From contig NZ_AP027292.1 of the NCBI RefSeq assembly GCF_030295765.1, positions 930,001-994,000 on the forward strand: a stretch of DNA of 64,000 nt, read 5' to 3'. Position numbers and translations under genes: made by a program. The DNA is from Neptuniibacter halophilus (GTDB lineage: Bacteria; Pseudomonadota; Gammaproteobacteria; Pseudomonadales; Balneatricaceae). The notes below the pieces were generated by a model, which saw only the letters and a program-made list of their open reading frames with translations, made no database searches and was not told the DNA's origin. Below, in pieces: positions 56,602 to 64,000 of the stretch. Position 1 is the first letter of the stretch, and the number at the start of each line of letters is the position of its first letter.

Positions 56602-57266
56602 ATTATCTCCTTAATCAACATAAAGGCTTCAGCAGCGAAGCAATTGCTCTGAGCCCCGCGCAAGGTAGCCAAGGCTTCTATCACAGGCCGACTCCTCGGA
56701 AAAGGAAACGCTCCCATCTCAGAATCAAAGATATCTAAAATTCTTATTTTCTGTTCTATATAGGGCGTGATATCGACAAATATATTTGGCTTAAACCCTC
56801 CATCCTCTGGCTTCAAACCAAACTCTGTTTCAGAAATTGTTTCATACGCCAAGACCTTCTTTACAAAAGGGTAACGAAAGCTTTTAGAGGACGAAATGGA
56901 TGCATCGAAAACAACCTGATGATCACTATGAGCATCATTTCGATATGGAACATAAATAATTTCGGGCTCGACACCAGAGACGACAGTACTAATTGCGCTA
57001 ATTAAGTCCCCCAGCGGGATAGAGTCCAATGCTGCCGGAGGAAATTTAAGCTCGTGCACTGAACTAAATTCATAGCAGGAAGCCACATGCTGAATTTCTC
57101 GCTGACGCGTTGAAATGAGTTCATCATCATACCCCTCATCCTTTGTCATCCCGGTTATGAGCAACCAATGTATACTGTCACCCTCCTTAAGATGCCGGAG
57201 TAGTGTCCCACCGCAGCCCAAAGATTCATCATCTGCGTGCGGAGCGATAACCAGCACATTTCTCAT
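56598..57266 (-). CDS. PIG-L family N-deacetylase
   Basis: A 222-residue zinc-dependent LmbE-type deacetylase. The metal-binding motifs are VIAPHADDESLGCGGTL at the start and the later HSDHQ. These enzymes remove acetyl from GlcNAc-type amines. Here it is inserted between the legG-side and legI-side genes with ATGA overlaps on both sides, so it works in legionaminic synthesis. It probably frees an amino group on a Leg intermediate for another acyl group, perhaps the formyl group suggested by the next gene. Confidence 0.9.
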   Translation of the reverse strand: MRNVLVIAPHADDESLGCGGTLLRHLKEGDSIHWLLITGMTKDEGYDDELISTRQREIQHVASCYEFSSVHELKFPPAALDSIPLGDLISAISTVVSGVEPEIIYVPYRNDAHSDHQVVFDASISSSKSFRYPFVKKVLAYETISETEFGLKPEDGGFKPNIFVDITPYIEQKIRILDIFDSEMGAFPFPRSRPVIEALATLRGAQSNCFAAEAFMLIKEII

Positions 57267-58159
57267 AAAACATCTCCAACAGCCGGAACCTGACTTAACT
57301 CAAGGTCATGCATCCATAATGAACTATTCCCCCCGCACTTTATTAGAACAGAGTTTTTGGTAGCAGCAATGACTTTACCCGGCTCTATAGCCCGAATTCC
57401 ATCACTTTCACCAACGCTCGTTTTCAAAAGTTTGTGATACTTACCGTTAAAGCTGTACTCCGCTCCTGGGTATGGAGGACAAAGGGCCCTTACCAAATTA
57501 TGGATATCCACTGCAGGCATCCGCCAATCAATTAGTCCATCTTCTCGGGAGCGCTTTCTCCAGTATGTTGCCTTATTGTGATCCTGGGGTATAAATTGGG
57601 CGTCACCATGCGCCAACCTATGAGTAAAGTCTATGATTTGCTTATCACTTACTTCCATGATTTTATTGTACAAAGAAGCAGCGTTATCCTGTTTACCAAT
57701 TTCAACAAAAGCCTGACTAAGAATCGGCCCAGAATCAGCACCTGAATCCATTTTAAAAAATGTCGAAGCTGTTTTATCAAGCCCCAAAGCAATTGCCCAA
57801 ATAATAGGATGTCTCCCTCTGCCCAACGGTAGAGGGGCGGGATGAAACCCAATCGCCCCCATTGGGGCCAGTGTTAGCATTTTGTCATCCAATAACTGAC
57901 TCCACCCGAAGCAGAAAATCACATCAGGATCATAACCGCTTAAGAAGGCTAAACTTTTTCCTTTAGCCTTTGAATCTTCATAATGGTACGGAATACCATT
58001 TTCGATACATAAAGGCGCTAAATCCACAAAGTCAGAATTAACAGCTGAGCGTGACTTTGTAACAACCGCAACCACTTCAATACTATCGTCAGTAAGCGAA
58101 AGCAACGCTTTCAGAGCTCTGTGACTTGATTGAACACAACCAATAAATCCAATTTTCAT
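57263..58159 (-). CDS. Formyltransferase-like protein (Fmt N-terminal domain family)
   Basis: A 298-residue protein with a formyltransferase fold (IGFIGCVQSSHRALKAL, FCFGWSQLL, IGFHPAPLPLGRGRHPIIWA, GADSGPILSQ) and a C-terminal barrel-like domain. Fmt and sugar N-formyltransferases use an N-x-H plus D triad; here the Asn position is Gly104 while His106 and Asp142 are kept. ATGA overlaps tie it to legG and the deacetylase. It probably transfers a formyl (or similar one-carbon) group to an amino sugar; loss of the Asn means this is not assured. Confidence 0.85.
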   Translation of the reverse strand: MKIGFIGCVQSSHRALKALLSLTDDSIEVVAVVTKSRSAVNSDFVDLAPLCIENGIPYHYEDSKAKGKSLAFLSGYDPDVIFCFGWSQLLDDKMLTLAPMGAIGFHPAPLPLGRGRHPIIWAIALGLDKTASTFFKMDSGADSGPILSQAFVEIGKQDNAASLYNKIMEVSDKQIIDFTHRLAHGDAQFIPQDHNKATYWRKRSREDGLIDWRMPAVDIHNLVRALCPPYPGAEYSFNGKYHKLLKTSVGESDGIRAIEPGKVIAATKNSVLIKCGGNSSLWMHDLELSQVPAVGDVL

Positions 58160-59334
58160 ATTTTAGAATTCAGATCATAAAATTTCTTTTCAAGAATATT
58201 ATTTAATGGATAAGATAAGAGTGCATTTACTATTTTATCTGATGCATCTCCATTCCCATAAGGATTTTCAGCCCGCTGAATTTTTTCACGAAATTCTGTG
58301 CTTAAAATCTTTTCCATTGCTTTTCGTATCGAATTAGCACTTTCCGAACAACTTACTACAGTTTCTCCGAAAATACGGCCTTTTTGCCTATCACCAATAT
58401 TTAAGGTTGGTATACGAAAAGTTGGAGCCTCGATAAGCCCACTTGAAGAGTTCCCTATAACAGCAGTACAGTGTTTTAATGCACTCAGGTATCTAAGCTG
58501 CCCCAAAGACTCAACCAGTAATACCCTGTCTGGATTTGAGTCTCTATAGCGCTCTAAAATCTCTATTAAATGGCGACCATCCATATCAGCGTTAGGATAA
58601 GAAACAACCATCTGATGATCAGGATATTCATCCATTACAATTAAAAGGTTTTCTAATGCTTGTGAAGCCCCACCTTCAATTAAGGTAACAGGATGATAGG
58701 TGACTACGAAAAATGGTCTCCCAGGGGCCAAGCATAATTCGCTATCTAACTCATCCCGAGTCATTAACGGCAAGCGCACTATACTATCAATCCCTGGGGC
58801 ACCGGTGTTAAACACGTTGCGCGGGTTCTCACCTAACTGAATTACTCTATCTCGATATTGTTCGGTCGATGTAAAATGCAAGTGAGACATCTTAGTTATT
58901 GAATGACGTACAGCCTCATCAATAAGACCTTCTGTCGTTTCACCCCCATGCAGGTGCGCAATTGGTACCCTGGCTACCATCGCCGCCTGCGCTACAGCCA
59001 TTGCCTCAAAGCGATCTCCCAGAACAACCAATAGATCTGGCTCATTCCTTGCGAAGGCTTCTGCAGCGCTCATTAAGGCAAGCCCCATCGACTTAGCCAC
59101 TCCAGCAGTCGAATCCGAAGATAGAAGAAATTCAAGCTTCTCCATGATAGGAAAGCCATCAGCTTCTATATGCGAAACCGTATATCCAAATTCATTGGAA
59201 AGATGCATTCCTCCGACCATTAACTGTAATTCTACGTTAGGGGCCTCGTTTAACGCCTTAATGATCCAATACATCAGACCATATTCAGCTCTCGTACCTG
59301 TAAAAACAGCAATTTTTTTCTTATTGTTAACCAT
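58156..59334 (-). CDS. legG: Hydrolysing nucleotide-sugar 2-epimerase LegG (NeuC type)
   Basis: Removes the nucleotide and inverts C2, giving 2,4-diacetamido-2,4,6-trideoxy-mannose. The 392 residues show the NeuC motifs VFTGTRAEYGLMYWIIKAL, VVLGDRFEAMAVAQAAMVA, HLHGGETTEGLIDEAVRHSI, VTYHPVTL and IGNSSSGLIEAPTF. It is eight bases overlapped with legC. In combination with legB and legC the route is legionaminic rather than sialic acid. Confidence 0.94.
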   Translation of the reverse strand: MVNNKKKIAVFTGTRAEYGLMYWIIKALNEAPNVELQLMVGGMHLSNEFGYTVSHIEADGFPIMEKLEFLLSSDSTAGVAKSMGLALMSAAEAFARNEPDLLVVLGDRFEAMAVAQAAMVARVPIAHLHGGETTEGLIDEAVRHSITKMSHLHFTSTEQYRDRVIQLGENPRNVFNTGAPGIDSIVRLPLMTRDELDSELCLAPGRPFFVVTYHPVTLIEGGASQALENLLIVMDEYPDHQMVVSYPNADMDGRHLIEILERYRDSNPDRVLLVESLGQLRYLSALKHCTAVIGNSSSGLIEAPTFRIPTLNIGDRQKGRIFGETVVSCSESANSIRKAMEKILSTEFREKIQRAENPYGNGDASDKIVNALLSYPLNNILEKKFYDLNSKI

Positions 59335-60496
59335 ACGATTTTCCCGAGCTATCTTTATTGGGAGGGGAGCTTGGAAGACTTACCACCCGGGACTCCAAGA
59401 ATTCTGAGTTAATCAGATCACCACGAAAAGCATTAGAAAACATAGGCAGTCGGTGCATTAATTGCCAAATTGGTCTGGTCATGACACCTGCATGATTAGA
59501 AACCTTTAACAATTGATCCCTATGCTCTGTATCCGGGCATATAACAGCGTTCAACCAATAGTTGGACTTTGCGTACCCCGGCTCTGTTACAAACTCATAC
59601 TCACTTCCTGCAAAAAAGTTCTTATATTCTTCAGCAAGTGCACGTTTCATAAGCAGGAAATCGCACAATGACTCCATTTGAGCACAGCCCAAAGCAGCAT
59701 TCAGATTCGGCAACCGATAGTTGAAGCCCGGTTCATCGTGGAAAAATTCATATGGATGAGGAACCTTTGCCGTTGTTGTAATATGCTTTGCCTTTTCCCC
59801 ATCCCTTTCTTTTCGACACAGCAGCATACCTCCACCTCCCGTAGTAATAATTTTATTACCATTAAAACTAAGAGCCGAAAAATCGCCAAATGTACCTGTA
59901 TGCCTGCCCTTATAGAAGGAACCAAGACTTTCTGCCGCGTCTTCAACCAAGGCAAGTCCCCATTTGCTACAAACGTTCAGAAGCTCATCCAGTTCAACAG
60001 GGTGGCCAAAAGTATGCATTGGTATCACCGCCTTAATACGGCGCCCGGTTTGCTTGTGGAAACAGCCAGCGGAATCAATGCCGGCATTTTCACTTAAATA
60101 TTCTTCAACAGCCTTTGGGCATAATCCAAGACTTTCACTGGAAACATCGCAAAAGATCGGCTCCGCCCCCATATGAATAAGAGCGTTACAAGTTGCAACA
60201 AAGGTAAGAGCCTGAGTAATCACTAGGTCATTATTTCTCACACCCGCCATATATAAAGCTGCGTGTAAAGCAGCTGTACCATTAACCGTTGCTACTGCCT
60301 TTGCTGTACCTGTAAAGTCTTCTATTTTCTTCTCAAACTGATCAACAAACGCCCCCACACTAGAAACAAATGTGCTCTCTATCGTTTCCTCTAGATATTT
60401 TTTTTCATTTCCCTTGAAAGACGGTGCGTGCAACGGGATAAAATCATTCGTCTGATATTGTTCCCTGATAAATTCAGAAAGAAAATCGAGGTTCAT
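59327..60496 (-). CDS. legC: LegC, PLP-dependent 4-aminotransferase
   Basis: Adds the 4-amino group to the keto sugar made by LegB. The 389-residue DegT-family protein shows FVSSVGAFVDQFEKKIEDF, ATVNGTAALHAALYM, LVEDAAESLGSFYKGRHTG and the PLP-lysine segment LSFNGNKIITTGGGGMLL. The VNGTAALHAALY and NGNKI wording is typical of the LegC/PtmI-like branch. Starts 12 bases after legB. Confidence 0.92.
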   Translation of the reverse strand: MNLDFLSEFIREQYQTNDFIPLHAPSFKGNEKKYLEETIESTFVSSVGAFVDQFEKKIEDFTGTAKAVATVNGTAALHAALYMAGVRNNDLVITQALTFVATCNALIHMGAEPIFCDVSSESLGLCPKAVEEYLSENAGIDSAGCFHKQTGRRIKAVIPMHTFGHPVELDELLNVCSKWGLALVEDAAESLGSFYKGRHTGTFGDFSALSFNGNKIITTGGGGMLLCRKERDGEKAKHITTTAKVPHPYEFFHDEPGFNYRLPNLNAALGCAQMESLCDFLLMKRALAEEYKNFFAGSEYEFVTEPGYAKSNYWLNAVICPDTEHRDQLLKVSNHAGVMTRPIWQLMHRLPMFSNAFRGDLINSEFLESRVVSLPSSPPNKDSSGKSYG

Positions 60497-60508
60497 TTAG
60501 CATGTTCC

Positions 60509-61696
60509 TTACATCTTGCTATCAAGATACTTGCCGGTTTCTTTGTGCCCAAAATCAGGGATCATATAATGAAAGAGATCGACTAACTCCCGCTTATCCC
60601 AAACCAGCTCACGTTTCATTTTACTGATACGGTCTTCGAAGTCTGTTAGCTTATTTATGTCGAAATCAGCTTTATTCTTAATGATTCCCAAATTTTTGAA
60701 ACGATCCATATCAAGCGTTTCATGATCAGTGAAAAACTCTTCGAAATCCTTCTCACCGGTCGTATCGCTACCTGTGAATAAGCAAGGCCATTTGCCCTGT
60801 TCAGGAAGCGTTTTGGCTAGTCCCCTGGCTTCATCTTCACTAGCACAAAGAAATGGCTGATAGCCCTTCTCATTCAGATACCTTATCGCTATATCGGCAA
60901 AGCTAATTAGGTGCAGCGCCTCATTGAGTTTAGGAAAAAAGATATCTCTATTTTCGCCAAAGATACACGACATCAAGCAGAGCTCCCCAGATTCTTGGGG
61001 TGTAACAAAATACCTCTGCACATCGTTCGGAGCGACGATAGGCTGCCCCTTGTCAATACGCTGATTAAATCCATGCAGAAGAGATCCATCAGAAAAAGCA
61101 ACGTTAGCAAATCGAGCTGTCGAGATATCAATTTCTAAACTTCTTCGCATAAGGAACATTTCCATGATGCGCTTTGAAGCCCCCATCATGTTAACGGGAT
61201 TCGCAGCTTTGTCTGTAGACACGCAAAAATACTTTTTAACACCTGCCTCAATAGCTTGCTTTAATGTTTTATCCGTATTAAACACGTTTACATCGACCAT
61301 GCGCATCAGCGTATAGGGATCCTTTTCGCTTCGTACATGTTTTAACGCAGATAAATTGAGAATGTAGTCATATTGCCCATCAGCTTTGAAAAAGGCATCA
61401 TACTCTGTGGAACCGATATCAAGGGCGAAGGTTTGAAAATCGCCGCTGATATAGCCAAAGGAACTTCGAATATCCCTGACAAGTTCGACCATATTGTTTT
61501 CGCTGATATCGACAACATGCAGCTTCTTGGGGTTTCGCTTGAATATCTCTTTTGTTACGGCTTGGCCAATCGAACCCGCGCCACCAAGCACCAAAAAACA
61601 CCCACCTTCCACTTTCTTTTTGAGCAAATCACTTTGAAGCTCCAAATCTCTCTCAAAAAGAGGCATCTCACGGCCGATCAAAGACAAAATATTCAA
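60509..61696 (-). CDS. legB: LegB, soluble NAD-dependent 4,6-dehydratase
   Basis: First step of the legionaminic branch: 4,6-dehydration of a nucleotide-linked GlcNAc. The 395-residue SDR shows FLVLGGAGSIGQAVTKEIF, NLSALKHVRSEKDPYTLMRM, STDKAANPVNMMGASKRIME and ARFANVAFSDGSLLHGF. The longer C-terminal segment (SFADIAIRYLNEKGYQPF to the end) marks the LegB group rather than PseB. It is the first gene of the leg group; 257 bases upstream separate it from the wbpE-like gene and may hold an internal promoter. Confidence 0.92.
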   Translation of the reverse strand: MNILSLIGREMPLFERDLELQSDLLKKKVEGGCFLVLGGAGSIGQAVTKEIFKRNPKKLHVVDISENNMVELVRDIRSSFGYISGDFQTFALDIGSTEYDAFFKADGQYDYILNLSALKHVRSEKDPYTLMRMVDVNVFNTDKTLKQAIEAGVKKYFCVSTDKAANPVNMMGASKRIMEMFLMRRSLEIDISTARFANVAFSDGSLLHGFNQRIDKGQPIVAPNDVQRYFVTPQESGELCLMSCIFGENRDIFFPKLNEALHLISFADIAIRYLNEKGYQPFLCASEDEARGLAKTLPEQGKWPCLFTGSDTTGEKDFEEFFTDHETLDMDRFKNLGIIKNKADFDINKLTDFEDRISKMKRELVWDKRELVDLFHYMIPDFGHKETGKYLDSKM

Positions 61697-61953
61697 TTAT
61701 TCCTCCAAGGCGAAACCATGACATTGGGGTAATCTTCACAGAGAGAATCCAAGCCACTCGAAAACAAAAAATATTGGCGCTTAAAATTAAGCATGTACAA
61801 AAACCAAACTCCCCAACAAACAAAATATCGCGAAAATAGAAAAAATCATAACTGCCCAAACTCGCCAGGACTTAGGAATCAAATCGTAAAGCCGCAGCAG
61901 AACTAACGGGGCTAACACTGCTATAACACTACTGATAAAAAGTCACAGGCTTC
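61697..61953. other. 257-base gap between the wbp-like and leg genes
   Basis: AT-rich. On the minus strand it carries a small hydrophobic open frame (61787-61918) listed separately; otherwise no hairpin terminator or clear promoter was recognised. GGAGG lies shortly before the legB start on the minus strand. Confidence 0.4.
61787..61918 (-). CDS. Small hydrophobic open frame, 43 codons (doubtful)
   Basis: From GTG 61918 to TAA 61787-61789. It encodes VLAPLVLLRLYDLIPKSWRV followed by one clear membrane helix (WAVMIFSIFAIFCLLGSLVF) and ends VHA. There is no good ribosome binding site, and an in-frame TGA lies just upstream. It could be a small membrane protein of the locus, a remnant of a longer membrane protein, or chance. 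Confidence 0.25.
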   Translation of the reverse strand: MLAPLVLLRLYDLIPKSWRVWAVMIFSIFAIFCLLGSLVFVHA

Positions 61954-63042
61954 TTAAAGAGAGTCAAGCAGCGCACCTGCAACGAGTGCAATATTAGATT
62001 CTGTAAGATATGGATGCATCGGCAGGCTTAACACCTCCTCTGCCATAAGGTCGCCAACGGGGAGTACAACAGAAGAATCCAAAACAGCAGACTGCTTATT
62101 CAGCGGTATGGGATAATGCACAGCAGTCGGAACCCCTCCCTTTTTTAGCTTCTCCTGGACAGCTGCACGATTTTTAACACGAATTGTATATTGCGCCCAG
62201 GCTGAAATATTATGAGTTTCAACAAACGGTGTCGCTTTAATACCCTGATCAGTTAGTAATTCTTGGTACCTATTCGCAACTTGATTTCTCAGCTGCACCT
62301 CTTCAGGAAAGAGTTGCAACTTGGATATCAGTATCGCCGCCTGCAGGGTATCCAGACGACTGTTCACACCGATCCTTATATGGTGATAACGTCGATCCTG
62401 ACCGTGTCGGGCAATTTGCCTGACTACTTTGGCCAGATCTTCATCATTGGTGAAAATTGCTCCGCCATCACCATAGCAACCCAATGGTTTGCTCGGAAAA
62501 AAGCTTGTGGTGGCTAACGTGCTCAAATTACATGACTTACGTCCTTTGTAAGAAGCACCAAAGCTTTGAGCTGCATCTTCAATAACCGGCAAACAGTACT
62601 TCTCGGCTATAGCATTGATTGCATCGAAATCTGCACATTGGCCATAAAGTGATACTGGAATAATCGCTTTAGTTTTAGATGTTATAGCGGCTTCAAGTTT
62701 AGTCGGATCCAGATTATAGGTCTTCGGATCAACATCAACATAGACAGGCTTAGCCCCCAACAACGCAACTGTTTCAGCAGTCGCGATGTAGGTAAAACCC
62801 GGGGTGATGACTTCATCTCCTGGCCCAATACCTAAAGCCATTTGCGCGATCTGCAGTGCATCCGTGCCATTTGCACAAGTTATGCAATATTTAGCCCCAG
62901 TAAATTCCATCAGCTTTTCTTCTAGCTCATGAACTTCCGGACCAAGTATATATTGCCCATGATTCAGGACCCGCTGAATTCCTGCATCAATTTCTGCTTT
63001 AATCCGAGCCTGCTGAGCGGCCAGGTCAATAAACGGTATCAT
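61954..63042 (-). CDS. wbpE: WbpE-like PLP-dependent 3-aminotransferase
   Basis: Aminates UDP-3-keto-GlcNAcA to UDP-GlcNAc3NA in the UDP-2,3-diacetamido uronic acid pathway. The 362-residue DegT-family enzyme shows [62 protein letters not shown] and the PLP-lysine [17 protein letters not shown], all matching WbpE/WlbC closely. It overlaps the wbpD stop as ATGA. Confidence 0.92.
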   Translation of the reverse strand: MIPFIDLAAQQARIKAEIDAGIQRVLNHGQYILGPEVHELEEKLMEFTGAKYCITCANGTDALQIAQMALGIGPGDEVITPGFTYIATAETVALLGAKPVYVDVDPKTYNLDPTKLEAAITSKTKAIIPVSLYGQCADFDAINAIAEKYCLPVIEDAAQSFGASYKGRKSCNLSTLATTSFFPSKPLGCYGDGGAIFTNDEDLAKVVRQIARHGQDRRYHHIRIGVNSRLDTLQAAILISKLQLFPEEVQLRNQVANRYQELLTDQGIKATPFVETHNISAWAQYTIRVKNRAAVQEKLKKGGVPTAVHYPIPLNKQSAVLDSSVVLPVGDLMAEEVLSLPMHPYLTESNIALVAGALLDSL

Positions 63043-63620
63043 TCTTCATCCTTAATGAGACGGGTTCCGTTAAGTACATACTTCTGCCCCGTTTGAGGGC
63101 AAAGCGTTTCTCCACTCCCCTCTAAAGGTAAATCCAGTTGTTCACCGAACTCGCTCATCCAGCCAATTTGCTTAGCAGGTACTCCCACAATCAATGCGTA
63201 ATCTGGCACATCTTTATTAACTACGGCACCGGCTCCAACAAAGGCATACTTGCCCACTGTGCAGCCGCAAACGATCGTACAATTCGCCCCCAGTGTCGCG
63301 CCTTTTTTTACCAGCGTATCTCGGTATTCACTTTTTCTTTCGATTAATGAACGAGGATTGTAGACATTGGTAAAAACCATGCTCGGACCACAGAAGACCC
63401 CCTCTTCCAGATGAACATTGTCATAGACAGACACATTATTCTGGATTTTACAGTTATCTCCAATGGTAACTTTGTTGCCGATAAAGACATTCTGCCCAAG
63501 AGAAACGCTTTCACCTATTATCGCGCCCGCACAAACATGTACAAAGTGCCAGATTCTGGATCCGGCACCTATCTGTGCGCCATCATCAACAATAGCGCTT
63601 TCATGCACCTGGTAGTCCAT
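63039..63620 (-). CDS. wbpD: WbpD-like N-acetyltransferase
   Basis: Acetylates the 3-amino group to give UDP-GlcNAc3NAcA. The 193-residue left-handed beta-helix protein starts [20 protein letters not shown] and shows [20 protein letters not shown], the [20 protein letters not shown] loop and [20 protein letters not shown], all matching WbpD/WlbB. The C-terminal [13 protein letters not shown] is also family-typical. Adjacent to wbpB with no gap. Confidence 0.93.
   Translation of the reverse strand: MDYQVHESAIVDDGAQIGAGSRIWHFVHVCAGAIIGESVSLGQNVFIGNKVTIGDNCKIQNNVSVYDNVHLEEGVFCGPSMVFTNVYNPRSLIERKSEYRDTLVKKGATLGANCTIVCGCTVGKYAFVGAGAVVNKDVPDYALIVGVPAKQIGWMSEFGEQLDLPLEGSGETLCPQTGQKYVLNGTRLIKDEE

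Positions 63621-64000
<380 letters not shown>

Noticed and set aside
53131..61696. Sialic acid or pseudaminic acid pathway
   Set aside because: A legC-type aminotransferase plus LegB and a hydrolysing 2-epimerase argue against neuraminic acid; a NeuC-type epimerase rather than PseG argues against pseudaminic acid.

Overview
The window is about 64 kb of a gammaproteobacterial chromosome. The order lptD-surA-pdxA-rsmA-apaG-apaH-glpE-cca-folK/folB-plsY-tsaD-rpsU-yqeY-dnaG-rpoD-tRNA is typical of marine gammaproteobacteria of the Oceanospirillales type (Amphritea, Neptunomonas and Marinobacterium relatives). The genus is my inference from gene order and protein style. No database search was possible.

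Region 1 (1-18123) is housekeeping: outer-membrane biogenesis (5'-truncated lptD, surA), PLP synthesis, 16S rRNA methylation, Ap4A hydrolysis, tRNA CCA addition, folate enzymes, plsY, tsaD and the rpsU-yqeY-dnaG-rpoD macromolecular-synthesis block, ending in a terminator and a CAU tRNA. Small accessory items are a tyrosine-recombinase remnant (9851-9961) and a PAS-GGDEF protein with a broken GGDEF motif.

Region 2 (18226-28045) holds a Wzz chain-length protein; a chemoreceptor with an adjacent secreted protein carrying two PilJ-type sensor repeats; a LysR regulator; a polyamine/amine pair (PuuA-like ligase, PuuB-like oxidase); a candidate small RNA; an apparently intact IS3-family element (26603-27787, 8-bp identical tips, AAGG target duplication, A_AAA_AAG frameshift site); and the C-terminal stub of a cyanase gene.

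Region 3 (28046-64000) is one large surface-polysaccharide locus, AT-rich in its centre and nearly all transcribed leftward. It makes: (a) a 2,3-diacetamido uronic acid precursor (wbpB-wbpD-wbpE at the right edge); (b) CMP-legionaminic acid (legB, legC, legG, legI, NeuD-type acetyltransferase, ptmE, legF), with an extra PIG-L deacetylase and a formyltransferase-like gene inserted between legG and legI; (c) UDP-L-FucNAc (fnlA-fnlB-fnlC plus wbuB), probably converted to the acetamidino sugar FucNAm by an unusual one-protein glutaminase/WbuX-type amidotransferase fusion; and (d) a 4-amino-6-deoxy sugar (WbpM-type dehydratase plus DegT aminotransferase) that probably feeds the phosphoglycosyl transferase starting the repeat unit. 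A Wzy-like polymerase and a PglK/MsbA-type ABC flippase handle assembly and export.

The most distinctive system is a sulfation module in the same locus: two PAPS-dependent sulfotransferases (35544-36401, 47317-48129) and a rightward operon (30393-33762) of a CysN/CysC-like fusion, CysQ and a TauE/SafE permease. The fusion keeps a complete APS kinase, but its CysN half has lost every GTP-binding motif. The combination suggests a sulfated, legionaminic-acid-containing O-antigen or capsule with its own PAPS supply and PAP clearance.
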